6,055 bases of DNA, from assembly GCA_050181375.1 (NCBI GenBank), contig JBFXDF010000240.1, positions 1 through 6,055 on the forward strand. Reading direction: 5' to 3'. The DNA comes from DATARH01 sp050181375. GTDB taxonomy: Bacteria > Pseudomonadota > Alphaproteobacteria > ATCC43930 > CGMCC-115725. A model generated the notes under the pieces. It was not told the origin of the DNA, ran no database searches, and was given only the letters and a program-made list of their open reading frames with translations. The translations under genes and the position numbers were made by a program. Below are positions 1 through 4,512 of this stretch, one piece after another (positions within the stretch are counted from its first letter, which is position 1; each line of letters starts with the position of its first letter).

Positions 1-1
1 G

Positions 2-430
2 CTCGGGGTCGTCCACGGCCCGGCCGCCGGAGTGACCTATATCGGGCACGGACCGGGCACGGCGATGCGGCGCGCCGGCGGCGATTTCGCGCCGATCCGC
101 GCGCGGGCGCCCTCACCAGAGGGGGTCGTGGTCATCCACAGCCGCAGTCACGAGAACAGCCGCCGCCTCGCCGAATATTTCCAGGGCCGCCCGGTGCTCG
201 AGCGACTTCAATGCGGCAGCGCGCTGAAATTTGGCGTTCTGGCGGCGGGCGAGGCCGATTTCTATCCCCGCTTCGGGACGACGATGGAGTGGGACACGGC
301 GGCCGGGCAGGCCGTGCTCGAAGCAGCCGGCGGCCATGTGTTCGGTCTCGATGGCAACAGGCTCGGCTACGGCAAGCCGGGCCTCAAGAACGACGGCTTT
401 ATCGCCTGGGGCGCCCGGCCGGCATGGTGA
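2..430 (+). CDS. cysQ: 3'(2'),5'-bisphosphate nucleotidase CysQ, C-terminal part (5' truncated by window edge)
   Basis: The reading frame is open from base 2, giving 142 residues to the TGA at 428-430. The beginning of the gene lies outside the window. CysQ belongs to the inositol monophosphatase superfamily and hydrolyses 3'-phosphoadenosine 5'-phosphate (PAP), a by-product of sulfate assimilation, to AMP and phosphate using Mg2+. The visible part starts just after where the metal-binding DPxDGT motif would lie, in the strand reading LGVVHGPAAGVTYIG. It then carries the GSALKFGVLAAGEADFYPRFG stretch and the family hallmark MEWDTAAGQAVLEAAGG, with the W97-D98 pair (numbered from the first visible codon) supplying a metal ligand. 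The C-terminal YGKPGLKNDGFIAWG segment is also typical. Family members are about 250-270 residues, so roughly half is present. A generic inositol monophosphatase is the alternative, but the PRFGxTMEWD wording favours CysQ. Confidence 0.9.
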   Translation, partial: LGVVHGPAAGVTYIGHGPGTAMRRAGGDFAPIRARAPSPEGVVVIHSRSHENSRRLAEYFQGRPVLERLQCGSALKFGVLAAGEADFYPRFGTTMEWDTAAGQAVLEAAGGHVFGLDGNRLGYGKPGLKNDGFIAWGARPAW

Positions 431-439
431 GAGGTCCGG

Positions 440-461
440 CCGGCGATGTTCGCCTCGCCGG
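440..461. terminator. Hairpin between convergent genes, possible bidirectional terminator
   Basis: CCGGCGA (440-446) pairs perfectly with TCGCCGG (455-461) around an 8-base loop. A shorter alternative stem, GGCGA (442-446) with TCGCC (450-454), overlaps it. The hairpin begins 9 bases after the cysQ-type stop and lies in the 90-base gap before the end of the convergent gene at 521. A second dyad, GATCCG (500-505) with CGGATC (517-522), overlaps that gene's stop codon. Neither is followed by a T tract, so intrinsic termination is uncertain. Confidence 0.3.
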
Positions 462-520
462 GGCGTGTCCGGCCCGAGGTGCGGAACCGCTTTCCACCAG
501 ATCCGAGGCCGTATCCCGGA

Positions 521-841
521 TCAAGCGGTCTTGCCGCCATCGACGTGCAGGATCTCGACGCAGGGCGGCGCGGTCAGGACCTCGCTGAACGCGTGCATCC
601 AATTGCCGGTGTCCTCGCCGGAGCCGAGCCCGCGATTGCGGAAACGGTCGAGCTGATCGAGGCTGGTCAGCTCGACCTCGAATTGCAGCGCCGCGCCGTC
701 GCCGCGTCCGCGTGTCAACGGCACCAGCAGCCTCGCGTTGAGGCCGCCTTCTTGCGCCGCCGCGACCTCGCGCCGGATGAAGTCGATCGCGCGCGGCCGG
801 TTGACCGGCAGAAATTCGTACGAAAATCGCGCCAGATACAT
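521..841 (-). CDS. Small protein of unknown function, possible dimeric alpha/beta-barrel fold
   Basis: A 106-residue protein that I cannot assign to a named family. The start is ATG at 839-841, with an AGGAG Shine-Dalgarno at 847-851 five bases upstream, and the stop is TGA at 521-523. The order of predicted elements is: strand at residues 2-10 (YLARFSYEF), helix at about 16-31 (RAIDFIRREVAAAQEG), strands at 36-42 and 51-59 (ALQFEVELT), helix at 60-70 (SLDQLDRFRNR), a loop with W81, and a last strand at 94-100 (CVEILHV). This beta-alpha-beta-beta-alpha-beta order, and the opening on a short strand with no signal peptide, resemble NIPSNAP/EthD/ABM-type dimeric alpha/beta barrels. That is inference only; no catalytic signature is visible. 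It lies tail to tail with the cysQ-type gene and divergent from the NHL gene, so it is probably transcribed alone. Confidence 0.72.
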   Translation of the reverse strand: MYLARFSYEFLPVNRPRAIDFIRREVAAAQEGGLNARLLVPLTRGRGDGAALQFEVELTSLDQLDRFRNRGLGSGEDTGNWMHAFSEVLTAPPCVEILHVDGGKTA

Positions 842-869
842 GGGTGCTCCTGCGGTTCTGAGCCGATGT

Positions 870-891
870 GGCGCCGGGAGCTGCCGGCGCC
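870..891. promoter_or_regulatory. Perfect 8-bp dyad upstream of the 106-residue gene
   Basis: GGCGCCGG (870-877) and CCGGCGCC (884-891) are perfect inverted copies around the 6-base loop GAGCTG. On the minus strand this sits about 18 bases upstream of the Shine-Dalgarno of the gene starting at 841, so it could be a 5'-leader hairpin or an operator. It is seen directly in the sequence; the function is inference. GC-rich genomes produce some such stems by chance. Confidence 0.35.
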
Positions 892-954
892 CTCTGCCCT
901 GCGAACGCCGCCGGGGCCGAAGCGCTGCAATTCCTGCGGACGGCCTCTAACCGT

Positions 955-993
955 TTCGGGAGCGCGGGCGGGCCGAAGGCGCGCGGTCCCGAA
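955..993. promoter_or_regulatory. Long imperfect dyad upstream of the NHL/PAL-like gene
   Basis: TTCGGGAGCGCG (955-966) matches the reverse complement of 982-993 at 11 of 12 positions; the only mismatch is 962/986. The 15-base centre contains a further small GCC-GAA-GGC stem (972-980). It ends 64 bases before the ATG at 1058. It could be an operator for a dimeric regulator or a leader structure. The rest of the 842-1057 spacer shows no clear sigma-70 promoter; the best guess, TTTCCA (999-1004) with CAATCT (1022-1027) at 17 bases, is weak. Confidence 0.35.
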
Positions 994-1057
994 TGCGCTT
1001 TCCAGCGGCGCGGCGACAGCGCAATCTTACAGCCTGCAACGGACGAGGAGACGCGCC

Positions 1058-2032
1058 ATGGCGGTCGTATTGGGAACCGACGGATACCGCTACGAGGTCA
1101 ATGACGGCTGGGCCAAATTGCCGCCCGGTATGGAATTCAACGCCGATGTCGCGGCGGTCGGCGTCGACAAGAACGACAATGTCTACGCCTTCAACCGCGG
1201 CAAGCACCCGATGTGCGTGTTCGACCGCGACGGCAATCTCTTGCGCACCTGGGGCGAGGGCATCTTCCCGCGGGCGCACGGCGTGTTCATGGCGCCCGAC
1301 GACACGATCTGGCTGACCGACGACGCCGACCACACGGTCCGGCAATGCACGCTCGACGGCAAAATCCTGCTGACGATCGGCATCCCCGGCAAACCGTCGC
1401 CTTACATGAGCGGCGAGCCGTTCCATCGCTGCACCCACACCGCGATGTCGCCGGACGGCAACTATCTCTACATCTCGGACGGCTACGGCAACGCCCGCAT
1501 CCACAAATTCACCGTCGACGGGAAATGGGTGACGGCGTGGGGCGAACCCGGCACCGATCCCGGCAAATTCAACATTCCGCACAACATCTGTTGCGACGCG
1601 GATGGCTGGGTCTATGTCGCCGACCGGGAGAACCACCGCGTCCAGGTGTTCGACGGCAACGGCAAATACGAGACCCAATGGGTCAACATGCACCGCGCCT
1701 CGGGTCTGTGCATGGACCACCACACCCCGACGCCGCGCTTCTATGTCGGCGAGATCGGGCCGGACATGGCGGTCAACATCGACATGCCGGGATGCGGGCC
1801 GCGCGTCAGCATCTACACCCAGAAGGGCGAGTTGCTGGCCCGCCTCGGCCACGAGCATGCCGGTCTCGCGACCGGCCAGTTCGTCTCGCCGCACGGTCTC
1901 GCGGTCGATTCGCGCGGCGACATTTATGTCGGCGAAGTCTCCTACACAAATTGGGGCCGCCGCGTCCGCGCCCGCGGCGAGGAAATCCCGCCGGGCCTCA
2001 GGAGCCTGCAAAAGCTGGTAAAGGTCAGCTGA
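1058..2032 (+). CDS. NHL-repeat protein of the peptidyl-alpha-hydroxyglycine alpha-amidating lyase (PAL) family
   Basis: A 324-residue beta-propeller. I chose the ATG at 1058 because GAGGAG (1045-1050) precedes it by seven bases and the conserved sequence begins there; the in-frame extension back to 446 reads as non-coding. NHL-type blades recur: DKNDNVYAFNRGKHPMCVFD (37-56), DDTIWLTDDADHTVRQ (81-96), NYLYISDGYGNARIHKF (135-151), GWVYVADRENHRVQVF (183-198) and GDIYVGEVS (287-295). PAL cleaves peptidyl-alpha-hydroxyglycine to an amidated peptide and glyoxylate using zinc. From memory of mammalian PAM, its key positions have counterparts here: three zinc-ligand histidines (H74 in RAHG, H175 in IPHN, H279 in SPHG), the catalytic Tyr in SDGYGNARI (Y143), and Arg in FNRG (R48) and ADREN (R190). 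No signal peptide or membrane segment is seen, so it is probably cytosolic, and no monooxygenase (PHM) partner lies nearby. The true substrate is therefore unknown. The neighbours are divergent upstream and convergent downstream, which suggests a single-gene unit. Confidence 0.85.
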   Translation: MAVVLGTDGYRYEVNDGWAKLPPGMEFNADVAAVGVDKNDNVYAFNRGKHPMCVFDRDGNLLRTWGEGIFPRAHGVFMAPDDTIWLTDDADHTVRQCTLDGKILLTIGIPGKPSPYMSGEPFHRCTHTAMSPDGNYLYISDGYGNARIHKFTVDGKWVTAWGEPGTDPGKFNIPHNICCDADGWVYVADRENHRVQVFDGNGKYETQWVNMHRASGLCMDHHTPTPRFYVGEIGPDMAVNIDMPGCGPRVSIYTQKGELLARLGHEHAGLATGQFVSPHGLAVDSRGDIYVGEVSYTNWGRRVRARGEEIPPGLRSLQKLVKVS

Positions 2033-2039
2033 ATGGAGG

Positions 2040-2058
2040 CGCGTTCCGCTGGAATGCG
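2040..2058 (+). terminator. Hairpin between convergent NHL and lyase genes
   Basis: Bases 2040-2047 (CGCGTTCC) pair with 2051-2058 (GGAATGCG) around a 3-base GCT loop, with one G-U pair at 2043/2055. It starts 8 bases after the NHL stop and ends 4 bases before the end of the convergent lyase gene. On the minus strand the G-U pair becomes an A-C mismatch, so the stem is better for + strand transcripts. No T tract follows, so it may be a weak or Rho-assisted terminator, or a 3'-end stabiliser. Confidence 0.4.
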
Positions 2059-2061
2059 GGC

Positions 2062-2934
2062 CTAACCCTCGACATCGCGCAAATACTTCGCCTCCAACGC
2101 GCGCCAGCGTTCGGTGCCGACCGCCTCCTCGCGCTCCTGGAAGGTCGCGAGATCGGCTTCGACGCGGCGCGTGTCGCCGTCCTCCTTCATCGCGCGCAAT
2201 ACGCGCTGGGCGGCGCGGATCGCGGCGCGGTGGGTCTGCGACGGGTAGATGCCGAGCCGGAACCCCATGCCCTGCAATTCGTCGGCCGACAGCATCGGCG
2301 TCTTGCCGCCCTCGAACACGTTGACCAGCGCCGGGCCGCGCACCTGCCGGCCGACAACCCGCAGCTCCTCGACACTCTGCGGCGCCTCGACAAACCCGAC
2401 ATCGGCGCCGGCTTCGAGATAGGCGTTGACCCGGTCGATCGCGGCCTCCAGCCCTTCGATCGCGCGCGCGTCGGAGCGAGCGATGATGACCAGGTCGGTG
2501 TCGCGCCTGGTATCGACCGCGGCCTTGATCTTGCCGACCATCTCGGCGCGCGAGATGACCTCCTTGCCCTCGTAATGGCCGCATTTCTTCGGGCTGAGCT
2601 GGTCCTCGATATGAAACCCGGCGACCCCCGATTTCTCGTACTCGCGCACGGTGCGGATCACGTTGATCGCGTTGCCGTAGCCGGTATCGGCATCGGCGAT
2701 GACCGGGATCCCGACCGCCTCGACCGTCAGCCCGATAAACCGGACGTTCTCGACCATCGTCAAAAGCCCGAGATCGGGATAGCCGCTGGCGCGCGAATAG
2801 CCGCCGCCGGTCAGGTACACCGCCGCGAACCCGGCCTCCTCGACCAGCCGCGCCGTCAGCGTGTCGTAGGCGCCGGGCACCATCGTATAGGAGCTGCCGG
2901 CGATCAGCTCTCGCAGCGCCCTGCGTGGGTTCAT
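2062..2934 (-). CDS. Isocitrate lyase/PEP mutase superfamily lyase (2-methylisocitrate lyase-like)
   Basis: A 290-residue TIM-barrel enzyme. The ATG at 2932-2934 has AAGGAG (2941-2946) six bases upstream, and the family's conserved N-terminus (LRELIAGSSYTMVPGAYD) follows immediately; the longer in-frame start at 3090 has no family sequence. Visible motifs are VPGAYDTLTARL (19-30), the Mg2+ site DADTGYGN (81-88), GFHIEDQ (106-112) with E110, the mobile catalytic loop KKCGH (116-120) with the lyase cysteine C118, RSDA (153-156), FVEAP (181-185) and NVFEGGKTP (205-213). The family cleaves C-C bonds of 2-hydroxy-tricarboxylates or dimethylmalate, decarboxylates oxaloacetate, or rearranges phosphonates. 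The Cys-containing loop points to a C-C lyase rather than a phosphonomutase. Y121 follows CGH, where classical isocitrate lyases have L/M/Q/R, so the substrate cannot be fixed. It lies 52 bases downstream of the 141-residue gene on the same strand, probably as the second gene of an operon. Confidence 0.9.
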   Translation of the reverse strand: MNPRRALRELIAGSSYTMVPGAYDTLTARLVEEAGFAAVYLTGGGYSRASGYPDLGLLTMVENVRFIGLTVEAVGIPVIADADTGYGNAINVIRTVREYEKSGVAGFHIEDQLSPKKCGHYEGKEVISRAEMVGKIKAAVDTRRDTDLVIIARSDARAIEGLEAAIDRVNAYLEAGADVGFVEAPQSVEELRVVGRQVRGPALVNVFEGGKTPMLSADELQGMGFRLGIYPSQTHRAAIRAAQRVLRAMKEDGDTRRVEADLATFQEREEAVGTERWRALEAKYLRDVEG

Positions 2935-2986
2935 ACCCCTCTCCTTGCCGGGGACCGGGTGCAATCGACCGTGCCCGCCGCTGCGC

Positions 2987-3412
2987 TCAGTCGCGCCGGT
3001 AGGGATAGCAGCGCGAGCGTTCGAGCGGGATGCCGTAATGCTGCGCCAGCGCGCGGACCGCGTCGCCGTGCTCGGGATACGGGTCGGCATTGCCGGGACC
3101 GACGATAATCGGCCGGAAGCTGCGATCCTCGCGCCCGTTCGGCGGCAGCATCGCGGTCGCGAGCGGCGTGCCGCTGTCGTCGCGCAAGGTCAGGAACAGC
3201 GGCATCTCGCGCTGGATGTGCGCCTTCAGTCCGATCTCCTGCTCGAAATACACCTTCGAGATCGGGCGAAAGCTCTGCGCCGCTCGTTCGTGCTCCTTGC
3301 GGAAGTATTTCTCGACCGCATGGTGCATCGTCTCCGATTCGGCGACCGCCTCGGCCTCGGTCTCGATGCGAAACCACGTCCTGCCGCCTGGGGCGTCGCA
3401 AACGTAACGCAT
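2987..3412 (-). CDS. Conserved-looking protein of unknown function, first gene of the lyase operon
   Basis: A 141-residue protein that I do not recognise. The start is ATG at 3410-3412, with GGAGG (3417-3421) four bases upstream. An in-frame opening back to 3586 exists, but it crosses a tandem repeat and reads as low-quality sequence. The stop is TGA at 2987-2989. The N-terminal part (MRYVCDAPGGRTWFRIETEA) looks like two strands, followed by a charged helix at about 21-46 (ESETMHHAVEKYFRKEHERA). The middle (KVYFEQEIGLKAHI, MPLFLTLRDDSGTPLATAMLP) looks beta-rich. The end contains PIIVGPGNADPYPEHGDAVRALAQHYGIPL and the tail RCYPYRRD. There is no signal peptide, no membrane segment and no catalytic signature I can name. 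The compact size, the absence of other genes between, and the 52-base gap suggest co-transcription with the lyase. An accessory or substrate-binding role is possible but is not shown. Confidence 0.75.
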   Translation of the reverse strand: MRYVCDAPGGRTWFRIETEAEAVAESETMHHAVEKYFRKEHERAAQSFRPISKVYFEQEIGLKAHIQREMPLFLTLRDDSGTPLATAMLPPNGREDRSFRPIIVGPGNADPYPEHGDAVRALAQHYGIPLERSRCYPYRRD

Positions 3413-3420
3413 GCGTCCTC

Positions 3421-3452
3421 CATCATGGCTTCCGGGCATCATGGCTTCCGGG
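3421..3452. repeat. Perfect 16-bp tandem direct repeat
   Basis: CATCATGGCTTCCGGG occurs twice back to back, at 3421-3436 and 3437-3452, without mismatch. It lies immediately upstream of the Shine-Dalgarno of the gene starting at 3412, so on that strand it would be in the 5' leader. Each copy carries CATGATG on the minus strand and thus adds spare start codons near the real one. It may be a slippage duplication or a doubled binding site. Confidence 0.75.
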
Positions 3453-3534
3453 GTTTGCCGGCATCGCAGCGGATCAATATGCGATGTCGGGAAAGCAAAA
3501 TCCCGGCGCCGCGGCAAGTCAACATGAACCTGGG

Positions 3535-3549
3535 TATATCGAGGATATA
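3535..3549. promoter_or_regulatory. AT-rich 15-bp palindrome, candidate operator
   Basis: TATATC (3535-3540), GAG (3541-3543) and GATATA (3544-3549) form a perfect 6-bp inverted repeat with a 3-base centre. It stands out as AT-rich in GC-rich DNA and lies midway in the divergent spacer 3413-3667. That placement suits a dimeric transcription factor controlling the 141-residue/lyase operon, the cupin gene, or both. No regulator gene is present in the window. Confidence 0.4.
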
Positions 3550-3588
3550 GGCGCGCGGCGACAAAGCCGTCATCGCGCCGGGGCACGC

Positions 3589-3617
3589 TTGCCTGCCGGG
3601 TTTACGGGGAATAATCT
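3589..3617 (+). promoter_or_regulatory. Candidate sigma-70-type promoter for the cupin gene
   Basis: TTGCCT (3589-3594) is followed by AATAAT (3610-3615) after 15 bases, or by TAATCT (3612-3617) after 17. Both -10 options fall about 45-50 bases before the cupin ATG at 3668. The -35 matches the consensus at four of six positions. On the opposite strand, TTGACT (3522-3517) is a possible -35 for the divergent gene, but its -10 (TTTGCT, 3499-3494) is poor. Confidence 0.35.
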
Positions 3618-3667
3618 TCTACCGCCCGGCAATTTCGCCGCCGATAAAACTACGGAGGGCCCCGCTG

Positions 3668-4171
3668 ATGGCGTTTACGCTCGAGCAGTTTTCAACCGAG
3701 GCGCACCGCATTCTCGCCGCCGACCCCGGCCCGGAAGGCCGCAAGAAGATTTGCGAGCTGGTCAGCCGCGCCTGCACCGATCCGGATTTCGTGGCCAAGC
3801 ACCTGCCCGACGACGGCCCCGACCGGAAAATCCTCTACGAGGACCCTCAACTCGGCTTCTGCATCCTCGGCCACGTCAACCAGGGCGCGAAGGCAAGCCA
3901 GCCGCACGATCATGGGCCCACCTGGGCGATTTACGGCCAGGCCGAGGGCGAGACAATCATGACCGATTGGGCGAAGGTCGCCGAGCCGACCGAGACCGAG
4001 CCGGGCAAGGTGCGCCATGTACGCGACTACAAGCTGACCCCGGGCGCCGCCTATGTCTACAACGAGGGCGATCTGCACTCGCCGCGGCGCGACGCCTCGA
4101 CCAAGCTGATCCGCATCGAGGGACGCAACGTCGAGAAAATCCGCCGCTATCCCTACGAGCGGGTCGCCTAG
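3668..4171 (+). CDS. Cupin-fold, cysteine-dioxygenase-like metalloprotein
   Basis: A 167-residue protein. The ATG at 3668 is preceded by GGAGG (3654-3658) at nine bases; the stop is TAG at 4169-4171. Cupin motif 1 is at residues 78-95: SQPHDHGPTWAIYGQAEGE, giving H80 and H82. Motif 2 is at 124-140 (TPGAAYVYNEGDLHSPR), giving H137. The three histidines match the 3-His iron site of thiol dioxygenases such as cysteine and 3-mercaptopropionate dioxygenase, and the HDHG-x-W-x-x-x-G-x-x-x-G-E wording is close to that family. An N-terminal helical region (4-45) precedes the barrel. No signal peptide is seen, so it is probably cytosolic. Thiol oxidation is an inference from fold and ligand pattern; another small-molecule dioxygenase or a non-enzymatic cupin is possible. 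It is transcribed divergently from the lyase operon across a spacer with a candidate operator. Confidence 0.8.
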   Translation: MAFTLEQFSTEAHRILAADPGPEGRKKICELVSRACTDPDFVAKHLPDDGPDRKILYEDPQLGFCILGHVNQGAKASQPHDHGPTWAIYGQAEGETIMTDWAKVAEPTETEPGKVRHVRDYKLTPGAAYVYNEGDLHSPRRDASTKLIRIEGRNVEKIRRYPYERVA

Positions 4172-4176
4172 TTCAT

Positions 4177-4192
4177 CGCCGCTCGGGCGGTG
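4177..4192 (+). terminator. Hairpin just after the cupin stop
   Basis: CGCCGC (4177-4182) pairs with GCGGTG (4187-4192), including one G-U pair, around a TCGG loop. It begins five bases after the stop codon. An overlapping alternative, CGGTG (4188-4192) with CACCG (4197-4201), competes with it. No T tract follows, so this may protect the 3' end rather than terminate. Confidence 0.3.
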
Positions 4193-4240
4193 CTCCCACC
4201 GTCGGCGTCATCCCCGGGCTGAGCCCACTGCTGTCCGGCC

Positions 4241-4263
4241 TAGCGTCGCGCGCTGATTTTTTT
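4241..4263 (+). terminator. Candidate intrinsic terminator of the cupin gene
   Basis: AGCG (4242-4245) pairs with CGCT (4251-4254), extended by a T-G pair at 4241/4255, and seven T residues follow at 4257-4263. The T tract is unusual in this GC-rich DNA. The stem is short, so termination strength is doubtful. It lies 70-90 bases after the cupin stop and is the best T-tailed hairpin on this strand. Confidence 0.4.
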
Positions 4264-4300
4264 GCGATGATGTCCCGGAGGCACCCGCAAAACAGCCCCT

Positions 4301-4388
4301 TGGCCGGGCTTGACCCGGCCATCCACGTCTCCCAACCGGCGCGGCACCGCGAAAAAAAGACATGGGTGGCCGGATCAAGTCCGGCCAC
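4301..4388. repeat. Pair of inverted REP-like palindromic units (BIME-like element)
   Basis: Unit 1 contains TGGCCGGG (4301-4308), loop CTTGA and CCCGGCCA (4314-4321). Unit 2 contains GTGGCCGGA (4366-4374), loop TCAAG and TCCGGCCAC (4380-4388). Bases 4301-4330 and the reverse complement of 4358-4387 agree at 26 of 30 positions, so the two are copies of one palindrome in opposite orientation. They flank a 27-base centre that itself has a small stem, CGCGG/CCGCG (4340-4344/4347-4351). Similar GGCCGGGCTTGACCCGGCC palindromes are scattered through intergenic DNA of many alphaproteobacteria. A degenerate relative, GTCATCCCCGGGCTGAGCCC, lies at 4207-4226. The rest of the gene-free stretch 4172-4498 shows only the hairpins listed. 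Confidence 0.8.
4352..4388 (-). terminator. REP unit with T tract, possible distal terminator of the Spy-like gene
   Basis: On the minus strand the 9-bp stem of REP unit 2 (4388-4366) is followed after seven bases by seven T residues (complement of 4358-4352). It lies 110 bases beyond the stop of the LTXXQ protein gene. The spacing between stem and T tract is longer than usual for intrinsic terminators, so this is a moderate guess. Confidence 0.35.
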
Positions 4389-4489
4389 GGGTACTGTGAG
4401 TCGTATCGAAACGCTCGTACACAACCGAATTCTCCAAACCGGACAGCCTTGGGCCGAGCCCGGAGATGGCCGCCGGTGGGCTTTTGGGT

Positions 4490-4512
4490 AGCGCCGGGTC
4501 AGCCCCGGCGCT
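4490..4512 (-). terminator. Strong hairpin with the Spy-like gene's stop codon in its loop
   Basis: AGCGCCGGG (4490-4498) and CCCGGCGCT (4504-4512) form a perfect 9-bp stem around a 5-base loop (4499-4503). The loop contains the complete stop codon (4499-4501, TGA on the minus strand). No T tract follows on the minus strand. It may stop transcription with other factors or protect the mRNA 3' end. Confidence 0.45.

Noticed and set aside
431..520. Repeated GTCCGGCC (434-441 and 467-474) as a possible direct repeat element
   Set aside because: Eight GC-rich bases twice within 40 is not notable in this composition, and the hairpin at 440-461 explains part of it.
446..1057. In-frame upstream extension of the NHL/PAL-like gene (528-residue reading)
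   Set aside because: The extension runs antisense through the 106-residue gene, has no family resemblance, and the Shine-Dalgarno and conserved sequence both point to the ATG at 1058.
947..2584. Very long open frame on the minus strand (545 residues) antisense to the NHL gene
   Set aside because: Composition is Arg/Ala/Asp-rich mirror sequence typical of GC-rich antisense frames. It overlaps two well-supported genes and shows no motif.
1213..3108. Long + strand open frame (631 residues) across the NHL and lyase genes
   Set aside because: It is a shadow frame over two recognisable proteins on their own frames; no domain is visible in it.
3413..3586. Longer start for the 141-residue gene, including tandem ATG codons in the repeat
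   Set aside because: GGAGG sits four bases from the ATG at 3412, and the extension crosses the tandem repeat and the palindrome with no protein-like pattern.
2987..4168. Similar C-terminal tails in the 141-residue protein (RCYPYRRD) and the cupin (RRYPYERVA)
   Set aside because: Only a few residues match, and nothing else in the two proteins aligns. Most likely coincidence.
4173..4424. Apparent 83-residue minus-strand protein containing AGLDPATHVF and MAGSSPAKG phrases
   Set aside because: These phrases are the translation of the REP-like palindromes; such peptides are commonly spurious predictions in alphaproteobacterial genomes.
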